This document shows, piece after piece, positions 39,592-48,270 of a stretch of DNA of 64,000 nucleotides. Under the pieces are notes generated by a model that saw nothing but the letters and a program-made list of their open reading frames with translations, made no database searches and was not told the DNA's origin. Source of the DNA: Psychrobacter sp. I-STPA10 (lineage in GTDB: Bacteria; Pseudomonadota; Gammaproteobacteria; Pseudomonadales; Moraxellaceae); NCBI RefSeq assembly GCF_021012795.1, contig NZ_VFYU01000018.1, positions 124,001 through 188,000 of the forward strand, read 5' to 3'. Positions within the stretch are counted from its first letter, which is position 1, and each line of letters begins with the position of its first letter. The position numbers and the translations under genes were made by a program.

Positions 39592-41955
39592 ATGTGCAAC
39601 ATGCCTCTATTCTTTACAATCAAAAGATTACCTGCCTTTATATTATCAGCATTATTGGTGATAAGTTTGGCAGTATTACCATTTGCACATGCTGCAGGGC
39701 TGAGTGATTTATTTGATAGTCCTGCTGCTAGTAGCAGTAATCAAGGTAAAATCTTGCCAGTAGAGCAGGCATTTAATGTCACTACCAGTACCAAAGCAAA
39801 TCAATTGACCATACAGATGGATATCACACCTGGGCACTATCTATATAAAGATAAGTTAAATTTGGTGTTGCCTAAAGGCGTGTCTGCCTCTGAATTGAAT
39901 TTTAATAAAACTGCACATTTTGTTGATGACCCTGATTTTGGTAGAGTGGCAGTGTTTGACCAGCCACAAGTATTGGCGACTACTACCCTAACAAATAGCC
40001 AGCCACAAGCCATATCTAATGAAAGCATGACTCTTAAATGGCAAGGCTGTGCAAAGGCAGGACTGTGTTATCCACCACAAACGCAACAAGTTGCTTTGTC
40101 ATTACCTGCTGCAACTCAAGCAAAGCCCAATACTGAAACAGCAAAAAGTAAAAGTGCTGCCAAAAATACAGTAACGCCCCCCAATAATACAAATGCGCCT
40201 GCATCATCAGCACCACAGCTACCCAGTAGCCGTTATGCCGTATCGCCACCAAATCTACCCAATGTGTCTCCTGCTATTCCGGCGATTAAGCCAGTATCAC
40301 CACCAGATAGCCCATCATTGACTGTTGCTGAAGCCAATGATTCTCAAGCCAATCAAAATCATAGCATTGCTTTAACTGGAAATGAGGCATCTAGCATCAC
40401 TGGCATTACAGGCATTAATCCACCTGCTGGAGAATTTAGTGAGTCTATTAGTGATGCGCAGATGGCAGCCATGGCAGATGGTGTTGAGTCAGGTAGTACA
40501 TTTGATGATACCATGTTAAATAGCGATGCTTTGAATCAGCCTGATTTTGCCAGTACTCAAAACGATGCTTTGCCTGCCGATCAGCAAGTGAGCATACCAG
40601 CAGTTGTAGATGAGACGCAGACAGCAATATCATTAGAGACTACCCCTAGTGGCACACTGAATAATACAGATCCTTTTGGTTTGGCAGCACATCCATGGGC
40701 AGGATTGGGGCTATTATTTTTGGCAGGATTGGGGTTGGCTTTTACCGCTTGTGTCTATCCAATGATACCCATCGTTGCTAACATCGTTGCACATCAACAT
40801 AATCCCACTGCACTAAAAGGCATATTGTTAACCGCAGGCTATGCTTTAGGAGTTGCTGTTGCTTATGGGATATTAGGTGCTGTTATTGGCTTTTTTGGAG
40901 AAGCATTAGGAATTACAGGATGGTTGCAAAATCCAGTGATATTATTGTCTTTTGCTGCCATATTTATTTTACTGGGACTCTATATGCTCGAAGCCTATAA
41001 TGTCCGACTGCCCAGTAAAATCAGTCATAAATTACAAAACATCAGTCAATCTGCAGATAGTAAGCTAGGTAGTTTTGGTGGAAGTTTTATTGCAGGTTTG
41101 CTATCTGCATTGGTTGTTTCTCCCTGTGTTTCTGGTCCTTTAGTGGGTGCATTAACCGCTGTGGCAACCATAGGTAGTCCTGCTTATGGTTTTATAGCCT
41201 TATTTGTTATGGGGCTTGGATTGACCACACCCTTACTTATATTGGGTGCCACTCAAGGTAATTTTATGCCCAAAGCAGGTGCTTGGATGGTGTGGGTAAA
41301 ACAAGGCTTTGCGCTACTCTTATTTGCCGTTGCCTTATTATTGATTGAGCGGGTCTTTGTGTCTGCCTTGATGTTGGTTGCATGGGGGACATGGCTTATG
41401 GTCGTAGCGATGTGGTTGTGGTCATGGCAGGGAAGAGCACAAATGTTTAGTCGAGCATTTAGTATTGTGGCTGCCACATGGGCGATTGCCTTAATAGCAG
41501 GTGCAGCGATGGGTAATCATGATAATTTACGTCCATTGTCATCACTCAATCAAACTGCAAACACAACGGGATTAAACAGCCCAGCCACAAATGATGGTGG
41601 CAATTTAGCAGCAACAAATCAAAAACTACAAGCAATCAAAGTCACTAACTTAGCAGCACTGAGTCCAATTATCAGTAGCCATAATAAAGTATTGGTTGAT
41701 GTCACAGCAGATTGGTGTATTGAGTGTCGAATTATGGATCGTACCTTATTTACTAACCCACCCTCTGAACTAACGGATTGGCAAGTAGTCAAACTTGATA
41801 TCACTGAGACCAATGCAAGCTCAAAAGAGATTTTGGCGTATTACCAATTATTTGGGCCCCCTGCATTATTATATTATATTAATGGTGAGCTAAAAGTGCA
41901 GCAAGTTGGCGAAACCAAGCGGGATATATTTGAACAAACGCTACAAACCCTATAG
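39592..41955 (+). CDS. dsbD: Thiol:disulfide interchange protein DsbD
   Basis: DsbD passes electrons from cytoplasmic thioredoxin across the inner membrane to periplasmic DsbC/DsbG and cytochrome c maturation. The 787-residue protein has a signal peptide (residues 1-31) and an alpha domain with redox Cys153 and Cys159 (GCAKAGLCYPP). A long Ser/Pro/Asn-rich linker covers about residues 180-355. Eight membrane spans with FTACVYP and VSPCVSGP follow, then a thioredoxin-like gamma domain with Cys709-Cys712 (WCIEC). The linker is much longer than in E. coli DsbD, which totals about 565 residues. A terminator follows at 41991. Confidence 0.96.
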   Translation: MCNMPLFFTIKRLPAFILSALLVISLAVLPFAHAAGLSDLFDSPAASSSNQGKILPVEQAFNVTTSTKANQLTIQMDITPGHYLYKDKLNLVLPKGVSASELNFNKTAHFVDDPDFGRVAVFDQPQVLATTTLTNSQPQAISNESMTLKWQGCAKAGLCYPPQTQQVALSLPAATQAKPNTETAKSKSAAKNTVTPPNNTNAPASSAPQLPSSRYAVSPPNLPNVSPAIPAIKPVSPPDSPSLTVAEANDSQANQNHSIALTGNEASSITGITGINPPAGEFSESISDAQMAAMADGVESGSTFDDTMLNSDALNQPDFASTQNDALPADQQVSIPAVVDETQTAISLETTPSGTLNNTDPFGLAAHPWAGLGLLFLAGLGLAFTACVYPMIPIVANIVAHQHNPTALKGILLTAGYALGVAVAYGILGAVIGFFGEALGITGWLQNPVILLSFAAIFILLGLYMLEAYNVRLPSKISHKLQNISQSADSKLGSFGGSFIAGLLSALVVSPCVSGPLVGALTAVATIGSPAYGFIALFVMGLGLTTPLLILGATQGNFMPKAGAWMVWVKQGFALLLFAVALLLIERVFVSALMLVAWGTWLMVVAMWLWSWQGRAQMFSRAFSIVAATWAIALIAGAAMGNHDNLRPLSSLNQTANTTGLNSPATNDGGNLAATNQKLQAIKVTNLAALSPIISSHNKVLVDVTADWCIECRIMDRTLFTNPPSELTDWQVVKLDITETNASSKEILAYYQLFGPPALLYYINGELKVQQVGETKRDIFEQTLQTL

Positions 41956-41990
41956 TATGATATAGAAAGTATAACAAACATTCATCACTG

Positions 41991-42019
41991 TGCTATTGCA
42001 ATAGTCAATAGCATTTTTT
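41991..42019 (+). terminator. Rho-independent terminator of dsbD
   Basis: A perfect 8-base stem TGCTATTG/CAATAGCA with a 7-base loop is followed by six T. It lies about 35 bases after the dsbD stop. Confidence 0.87.
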
Positions 42020-42183
42020 ATTTTTACAGTTAATAAAATAGTTGATGGGTTTGAGGTGATTTATAGATAGTTTATTGATAAATTAGTAAGTAGGTTACGT
42101 TAGGTGTATTTTTGGGGTTATGGGATGTAATCAATACAAAAATGACATAAGATTAGCTTGCTGTATGCACAGAGACAAATACT

Positions 42184-42759
42184 ATGACAAATAGCAGCAT
42201 CAACTTCCTTATTACATTATGTTCGCTTTTGTGCGGAATAACCGGATGTGATGAGCAGACTATGGCAAAAAAGTCTCTTGGTATGTCGATGGATAGCTTT
42301 ACTGCTACCTCCATACAGACTGCAGAACCTCTAACCATACCTTCTTTGGTTAATGAACATAATATTCAATATGCAGCACAACATCGTTATCAAATTGAAC
42401 CTGTCTCATGTCACAACGCTAATGTGTCCTCATTATTTGCACAAAAAATATCAAGTAGGCAGGTCAAAGTGTGTGGACGAGTTACTCAGTTATTAGCAGA
42501 TCAGCATGATACACAAGGTTTTACTTATCAAACATTTATTATCCAACTAGATGGAGAGCGTCCGCAGCTTGATGTGATGGTTAAGCACAATATTGATATA
42601 TCAGAGAAAATCAAAACGCTACAGCCACAAGATGCTGTTATGTTATATGGTGTATATGAATATGACCCTAATGGTGGTTATATTCATACAACCCACCATG
42701 ATTTGACAGAACGCTATCACTGCGGATGGATAGAGCATAATAGCAGACGTTATTGGTAA
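42184..42759 (+). CDS. DUF3465 lipoprotein
   Basis: This 191-residue protein has a lipoprotein signal ending ITGC (Cys22). Its C-terminal half matches the DUF3465 pattern: MVKHNIDISEKIKTLQPQDAV, VMLYGVYEYDPNGGYIH, then TTHHDLTERYHCGWIEH. The fold is probably a small beta barrel. The function of DUF3465 is not known. Residues 23-60 are a flexible Ser/Thr linker as expected after a lipid anchor. It stands alone, 220 bases before pldA on the same strand. Confidence 0.85.
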   Translation: MTNSSINFLITLCSLLCGITGCDEQTMAKKSLGMSMDSFTATSIQTAEPLTIPSLVNEHNIQYAAQHRYQIEPVSCHNANVSSLFAQKISSRQVKVCGRVTQLLADQHDTQGFTYQTFIIQLDGERPQLDVMVKHNIDISEKIKTLQPQDAVMLYGVYEYDPNGGYIHTTHHDLTERYHCGWIEHNSRRYW

Positions 42760-42984
42760 CAGTAATCATCTGACAATGCAAATATATTGTTTTTCTGACT
42801 TTATATTTTAAAGTATCTTTTAACACTCATAATTTATAGCTATCCTGCTGATTTATATTAATAATTTATTTTATTTTATAAATACTTAATTAAGATTTAT
42901 TTTTTATAATTTAACTCAATTTGTATTACTATAATGGTTTAATAATGCCTAAACTGAAGGCATTTACTTATTTTGGAATAAGGT

Positions 42985-44349
42985 ATGATTCTATTTCGTT
43001 TATACTCATTCACTGCTTTTCCGCTTAGTGTCACTGCCTATGCAGTGCTATTGAGCATCAGCAGTAGCTACGTTCATGCTGCCGAGATAACAACAGATCA
43101 TAAGCGTACTGAGGCTGTAAATGCTGGTATCGAGGCAGAAAATACCAAACTACATCCACAAGCTACCAATGTTCAGTTGTCTACAAAATCTTTAGATAAG
43201 TTTGCTCAATGTGCTACCGTTCAGACAGATGCCGCAAGATTGGCATGCTATGATAAAGTCATACATACAGACACAGCAGCAGTCGTAGAGGTCAAAAAGC
43301 CACTAGACATTGCCAAGACATTACAAGTGAGTATTCAGACATTAAAACCACAAGTAGTTTTGGCTACAACAGATGAAACATTATCAGATGCTAACGACTC
43401 AATAGCAACCGTAGCATTACAAGATAATGCTAACTATGATACAACATTGACCAATACACAATTATTATCAAAAGAGGACATGCAAGTACTGACAAACGTA
43501 GGTGTCACAACAGATGAGATAGGGCGTTATACGCCACTTAGTTTGGCTTTTGATTTGGATAAAAACAGTGAGCTTGGCGTCTGGTCAGCCAGGCCTTATA
43601 ATCCTGTGTATGTGTTGCCTGCTTATTATACTCTTAACCCCAATCGTCATCCAAGCACACCTACCCAAGAACAAGTGGATTACAATGATGATGAGCAGCG
43701 TAATCTAGAGCTCAAAGCACAAATATCATTAAAAAGTAAAGTAATGGAAGATTTATTTAATACCAATGCTGATTTATGGTTTGGGTATACACAGCAGATG
43801 CACTGGCAGGTCTATAACGAAAACAATTCACGTCCTTTTCGAGCGACAGACTATGAGCCAGAGATATTCTTAACCCAGCCAGTAAAAGCAGAACTACCAT
43901 ATAATGGACGTTTGCGTATGCTTGGTGTTGGTGCGATTCACCATTCTAATGGTCAGTCTGACCCTTTATCCCGCTCATGGAATCGTCTCTATCTGATGGG
44001 TGGCATGGAGTGGGGTAATATTTCTGTTATCCCACGTATTTGGGCTCATATTAAAGGCAGTGATAGTAATAAACCGAGCGATAACCCAGATATTACCGAC
44101 TATTATGGACATGGTGATATCAAAGTGCTTTATGATTTTGGACAAGGACGGGCACTTAGTGGGACTGGACGCTATAATTTTGAACATAATAATGGTGCAT
44201 TACAGCTTGATTATACCCATCCCTTATCTAAAGATGTGCAAGGGTTTGTACAGTTATTTCATGGGTATGGTGAGTCCATTATTGATTATAATCAATCCAC
44301 AACTGCCATTGGACTGGGTATTAGTCTGAATGGTTGGAAAGGACTGTAA
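42985..44349 (+). CDS. pldA: Outer membrane phospholipase A (PldA/OMPLA)
   Basis: OMPLA is an outer-membrane beta-barrel phospholipase that removes mislocalised phospholipid. The catalytic set is His319 and Ser321 in HHSNGQSDP with Asn333 in SRSWNR, matching His142, Ser144 and Asn156 of E. coli. The 454-residue protein is longer than E. coli OMPLA (289). A signal peptide (1-33) is followed by about 150 extra residues, including a CATVQTDAARLACYDKVI cysteine motif also found in other envelope proteins. The barrel occupies about 170-454. The ComF-like gene begins in the same reading frame 33 bases after the stop. Confidence 0.95.
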   Translation: MILFRLYSFTAFPLSVTAYAVLLSISSSYVHAAEITTDHKRTEAVNAGIEAENTKLHPQATNVQLSTKSLDKFAQCATVQTDAARLACYDKVIHTDTAAVVEVKKPLDIAKTLQVSIQTLKPQVVLATTDETLSDANDSIATVALQDNANYDTTLTNTQLLSKEDMQVLTNVGVTTDEIGRYTPLSLAFDLDKNSELGVWSARPYNPVYVLPAYYTLNPNRHPSTPTQEQVDYNDDEQRNLELKAQISLKSKVMEDLFNTNADLWFGYTQQMHWQVYNENNSRPFRATDYEPEIFLTQPVKAELPYNGRLRMLGVGAIHHSNGQSDPLSRSWNRLYLMGGMEWGNISVIPRIWAHIKGSDSNKPSDNPDITDYYGHGDIKVLYDFGQGRALSGTGRYNFEHNNGALQLDYTHPLSKDVQGFVQLFHGYGESIIDYNQSTTAIGLGISLNGWKGL

Positions 44350-44382
44350 GCCATTAACATTGATAATAAACGACATTTTTTA

Positions 44383-45099
44383 TTGCCACCCTATCAATTA
44401 GGACTTTGGTTCAATCAATATGTTAGGCAAACTTGTATTTTATGTCAAACACCGTATGGCTATGCCAACCTAGAAGTCGCCAGCAAGCAAAATTTTGTTC
44501 GTGTGTGGATAAAACAACGACAGATGTTAATTTGTATGCACTGTCATCAGGACATTCATTGGCGACCCCAACCATTTACTATTAATATCACCCCACACCT
44601 ACAATTAGACATCATTTCAGCCGCTGCTTATAAAAATTGTATACGCAGAGCAATCATCGCTTTTAAGTATCGTGAAGATTTATCTTCATTACCACTATTG
44701 ATACATGCCATTCGGCAACTTCCAAGACCTCATGGTTGTCACACCCAAAATAGTTGCATATTACCTATGCCAACCACAACTGCTCGTCTAAGATACCGGG
44801 GTTTTGATCCAGTATTCATACTCGCCAAATATTTAGCACAGCACTGGCAAATTCCATTGTGGCAAGGTGCAGTACGTATTCATGATACAGGTCGGCAGCA
44901 AGGATTGAGTAAAGAAGCACGTTTGCTAAATGTGCAAGGTGCATTTGCTTTAACTCAGTCTCCAAAAGTCAGACATATTATCTTATTTGATGATGTAGCA
45001 ACAACAGGTGCAAGCTTAAAAGCATTGGCACAACCTTTTGAGGGGCTAAATCGGCAGGTTAAGCTATTAGCATATACATTGGCACATGGAAGCAGTTAA
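44383..45099 (+). CDS. ComF family phosphoribosyltransferase-like protein
   Basis: This 238-residue protein of the ComF/GntX family is associated with DNA uptake in naturally competent bacteria. It has a zinc finger (Cys18, Cys21, Cys51, Cys54), AFKYREDLSSLPLL, CILPMPTTTARLRYRGFDP and the phosphoribosyl-binding loop ILFDDVATTGASLK. The start is uncertain. The first usual start codon is TTG at 44383 with no clear ribosome-binding site, and only ATT codons lie between it and the in-frame pldA stop. Coupling to pldA translation is possible. Type IV pilus genes follow directly, which fits a role in transformation. Confidence 0.88.
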   Translation: MPPYQLGLWFNQYVRQTCILCQTPYGYANLEVASKQNFVRVWIKQRQMLICMHCHQDIHWRPQPFTINITPHLQLDIISAAAYKNCIRRAIIAFKYREDLSSLPLLIHAIRQLPRPHGCHTQNSCILPMPTTTARLRYRGFDPVFILAKYLAQHWQIPLWQGAVRIHDTGRQQGLSKEARLLNVQGAFALTQSPKVRHIILFDDVATTGASLKALAQPFEGLNRQVKLLAYTLAHGSS

Positions 45100-45253
45100 T
45101 ATAAGCTGTACTATAATTTTTTTGTAATTGATATAGAATATCTATTAAGATAATTACTAAATTATTGTTATTCGTGTTTACTAAAAATCTAGAGTATAAT
45201 TATAGTAAGTTTAATGTTGTTTTTTATAAAAAATAGTTGAAAAAATTCAATAT

Positions 45254-45269
45254 TGGAATATTTATTGCA
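45254..45269 (+). promoter_or_regulatory. Candidate sigma-54 promoter of the minor pilin operon
   Basis: TGGAATATTTATTGCA has GG at -24 and GC at -12 with the exact spacing of the sigma-54 consensus (TGGCAC-N5-TTGCA). The -12 half is perfect and the -24 half keeps only TGG. It lies 90 bases before fimT. The surrounding DNA is very AT-rich, so a chance match is possible. Confidence 0.45.
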
Positions 45270-45358
45270 TAATTTATCCTATATATTCTTAAAAATAACA
45301 AAAAAATTAACAGTTTTATCTTAATCCAGTTAATTTAATTGATAGGATTTTAGCTCCC

Positions 45359-45835
45359 ATGCCAAATCGACCTTTAACAGTCTTAAAGAAAAATAATGTG
45401 AAACAACAAGGATTCACATTAGTAGAGATGTTGGTAACCATTGCTGTGATGGCGATTATTGTTGCTATAGCTGCACCGAGTATGAGTAGACAGTTGGCAG
45501 ATCAAAGAATACGAACTACAGCAGCAACATTGGATAATGCTTTAAGTACTGCAAAAGCTGAAAGTCTAATACGTAAACAAAAAGTCAAAGTAAGTATTAC
45601 AGGAACTACGATACAAGTTGTACCACTAAAAGCGGATGGTAGTGATGACACAGCTAATAAAATTGCTGAATACAAAGTGAATAGTCAAATTTCACCAACT
45701 ACAACAATAACTTTTAACCCATACCGCCAAGTTACAGCTACTTGTTATAATATTACTGATGATAATGGCTCAGCAAGACAAGTACAAGTAGATGCGACAG
45801 TAAATATTAGTATCAAATCTGCGGGGTCATGCTAA
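45359..45835 (+). CDS. fimT: Minor type IV pseudopilin, FimT/FimU (GspH) type
   Basis: This 158-residue prepilin has the peptidase site QQG/FTLVEMLV (after Gly18, Glu at mature position 5), a hydrophobic helix ending in a proline (AIAAPSMSRQL), and a GspH/FimT-like small beta domain with two cysteines near the C-terminus. In Pseudomonas FimU is part of the initiating complex at the pilus tip. It is first in a seven-gene operon of pilus biogenesis genes. Its stop overlaps the pilV start by TAATG. Confidence 0.9.
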   Translation: MPNRPLTVLKKNNVKQQGFTLVEMLVTIAVMAIIVAIAAPSMSRQLADQRIRTTAATLDNALSTAKAESLIRKQKVKVSITGTTIQVVPLKADGSDDTANKIAEYKVNSQISPTTTITFNPYRQVTATCYNITDDNGSARQVQVDATVNISIKSAGSC

Positions 45836-46341
45836 TGAATAATAGATATCAACAAGGACTCGGCTTAGTTGAAGTTATGGTATCTTTGCTTTTGCTGGCT
45901 ATTGCGGTATTAGGGTTTGCTGCATTGCAGATGCGGGCAGTGAGTGCTACCGATGAAGGTTTAGTTCGTTCAAGGGCAGCTTCTATCGTTGCTAGCTTAT
46001 CAGAAGCGATGCGAGATAATATGGATCATTTAGATGAGATGAAAAGTGTCTTTGATAGCTCTTCTGCTTCTGTAGTTAACTGTCTGGATAATGATACTGT
46101 GTGTAATCCAGAAACGATGGCGAAATATGCGGCAAAAGAAGTGAAAAATAGAGCAACAGCAGAAGACTTTAAAGTTAATATGGTGATATGCCCAGGTACA
46201 GCAAGTGCACAAAAACTTTATTGTGCGGTAGTTGCATGGGGAGATACAGAAGCAGCTTTGGGTTCAAGCAGTAGTGCTTGCGCGGATAGCCATGGTATTT
46301 ACAATAAAGGTTCTTCTTGTTTAATTATGGAGACATACTAA
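45835..46341 (+). CDS. pilV: Type IV pilus minor pilin PilV
   Basis: This 168-residue minor pilin has a very short leader and a peptidase site QQG/LGLVEVMVSLLLLAIAVLG, a pattern characteristic of PilV. The following FAALQMRAVSATDEGLVRSRA helix is also typical. Four cysteines in the C-terminal domain could form two disulfides. The start at 45835 (overlapping the fimT stop) is favoured over an in-frame ATG two codons earlier because the next junction uses the same TAATG overlap. It acts with FimU, PilW and PilX to prime pilus assembly. Confidence 0.9.
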   Translation: MNNRYQQGLGLVEVMVSLLLLAIAVLGFAALQMRAVSATDEGLVRSRAASIVASLSEAMRDNMDHLDEMKSVFDSSSASVVNCLDNDTVCNPETMAKYAAKEVKNRATAEDFKVNMVICPGTASAQKLYCAVVAWGDTEAALGSSSSACADSHGIYNKGSSCLIMETY

Positions 46342-47240
46342 TGCGGATATCTTACCAAACAGTAAAAGCGCACCATGCTTCAGAAGTCTCTAGATATATG
46401 CAGCAACAGCAAGGATTTACTTTAATTGAGTTAATGATATCTTTAATTTTAGGGTTATTAATAGCTGCTGCTGCCTTTCAGGTATTTTATATTAGTCAAC
46501 GTACTTCTACTACACAAAGTAGTGCTTCTGAAGTTCAGGATAGTGCCGTATTTGGAATACAAGCTGTAGAGTATGATATTAGATTAGCTAATCTAAAAGC
46601 AGCCAGTCATGAGTTAAATAAGAAAACTGGAAATGGTGGTATTATTTTAACAGTAGATAATGCTCCAACAGCACTACAAGCAGCCAGTTATGCTAGCTCA
46701 TATACCAAACAAGGTGTTGATGAAGGTTATTATTCTACTAATGCAGATCAATTAACTATCCAGTTCGTTGCTCCACAAAATATGTCAGATTGTGAAGGTG
46801 CAAATGTTACAGCAGGAGATCGAATAGTACAACGTTATTTTTTAAAAAGCACGGGAACAACGGAAAAGCCTAGTTATGCGTTAGCTTGCGATGCATATCA
46901 CCCGAATGACCTTGCTTTTGGTACTGGTACATCTACACCAGATAGTGGTGAGGTGATTGTTCCAAATGTTGAGCAGTTTCGTGTGATGTTATTAACAGAA
47001 AATGGTTATAGAACTATTAATGGCTACAATGCATTGCCTGGGGATGGAGAGTTGATATACGGTGTTAAATTAGGCTTGGTATTGGCAGGTGATACACCGA
47101 CAATACAGGCACAAAATAATACGCCTACATTATTTGGAGAAAATTTAGCTAAACGGAATGGTTTAACTAAAGTTAATACAGTTCGGCGTATATATGAGCC
47201 GACTATATTATTACGTAATGCCAGATATGAAAGCTTATAA
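46341..47240 (+). CDS. pilW: Type IV pilus minor pilin PilW
   Basis: This 299-residue minor pilin has an unusually long leader of 25 residues before the site [19 protein letters not shown]. The helix continues through AAAFQVFYISQRT, the PilW pattern, and a large C-terminal domain follows with NVEQFRVMLL and a conserved VRRIYEPTILLRN end. The start ATG at 46341 overlaps the pilV stop; an in-frame ATG at 46317 would lie within pilV. It is a tip-complex component together with PilV, PilX and PilY1. Confidence 0.92.
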   Translation: MRISYQTVKAHHASEVSRYMQQQQGFTLIELMISLILGLLIAAAAFQVFYISQRTSTTQSSASEVQDSAVFGIQAVEYDIRLANLKAASHELNKKTGNGGIILTVDNAPTALQAASYASSYTKQGVDEGYYSTNADQLTIQFVAPQNMSDCEGANVTAGDRIVQRYFLKSTGTTEKPSYALACDAYHPNDLAFGTGTSTPDSGEVIVPNVEQFRVMLLTENGYRTINGYNALPGDGELIYGVKLGLVLAGDTPTIQAQNNTPTLFGENLAKRNGLTKVNTVRRIYEPTILLRNARYESL

Positions 47241-47301
47241 ATTTTGGGTAGTAAAGCAAGTTTTAGAAAAGAAATACCATCCACACCGTTAGGAGCACCA
47301 T

Positions 47302-48141
47302 ATGTATATACATAAAGATTTAGAAAAAATGGCAACTTATCGTAATCAGCAAGGTGCAACTTTAATTGTAGTATTATTAGTATTAATTCTAGTAATGCTT
47401 GTTGGTGTGGCAGTAGTACGTAATAGTAGTACAGATTTAAGATTAGCAACAGCCAGCCAAATAGATACAGTATTATTCATTTCGGCAGAACAGCCCAATG
47501 CAAAACTTGAACAAGGTGCTAGTAATCCTACATATGATTTATTTTCAGAAACAAAGGGTATGATTGGCTATTTCATGAATGATATTAATGAAGGAAATGC
47601 TAATCATAAGCTTATTACTTGTTTTCGTCCACAGCTTGCTAATCCATTTGACTATAACAAAATGGCAGTATTTGATAATAAAGATACTTTAAGCACTTCT
47701 ACAGGACGAAGAGATAAGAATCAGAAGGCACCATTTTGTAATGTGTTAGAAGATGGTGATTATACTAGTGAGCGCGGTACTACTATGGCTCAAATGCAAG
47801 TTACACGTGGTGGATCGAGTGCAGCGGGTGGTGGTAGAAGGTTTGCAAATAAAGCAACAGGCACAGACCAAGGTAAGGGAGATACAAAAAACTATAGTAT
47901 CAATGTTGAAGTTGTTTCCACCTTGCCTGTCTACAGTAATGCAAGTAATAGTAATATTAATGAATGCTTTGAACTTGACTCAGGGAAGGCTCCTGTCGCA
48001 TGTTTAGAAGGTCTAGGAGTTCCAAGTAAAGATATATTTCAAAACTATATTGCAAAATTTCAAGATAACATTGAAGAAGCATCTGCATCTAGTGCGACTT
48101 CAAGTACAACAACAACGGGTGGTGCTAGCAGTACTAATTAA
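47302..48141 (+). CDS. pilX: Type IV pilus minor pilin PilX
   Basis: This 279-residue protein has the PilX N-terminal pattern QQG/ATLIVVLLVLILVMLVGVAVVRNSSTDLR. Mature position 5 is Val, not Glu, as expected for pilins that cap the tip. The C-terminal end is a Ser/Thr-rich tail from about residue 262 (ending GGASSTN) that is probably flexible and could carry sugar. AGGAG lies 6 bases before the ATG. It is located between pilW and pilY1 as in Pseudomonas and Acinetobacter. Confidence 0.88.
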   Translation: MYIHKDLEKMATYRNQQGATLIVVLLVLILVMLVGVAVVRNSSTDLRLATASQIDTVLFISAEQPNAKLEQGASNPTYDLFSETKGMIGYFMNDINEGNANHKLITCFRPQLANPFDYNKMAVFDNKDTLSTSTGRRDKNQKAPFCNVLEDGDYTSERGTTMAQMQVTRGGSSAAGGGRRFANKATGTDQGKGDTKNYSINVEVVSTLPVYSNASNSNINECFELDSGKAPVACLEGLGVPSKDIFQNYIAKFQDNIEEASASSATSSTTTTGGASSTN

Positions 48142-48270
48142 CTAAAGTTCTTATGATTTAATTTTTGAATGGTTTAATAAATATCTGCTGATTGGAGTAT
48201 AGTGATTTAATTAGCAGAGCCATATCTCCGTAATATAATATACAGTGTACAACACAATAGGACAGCTCTT

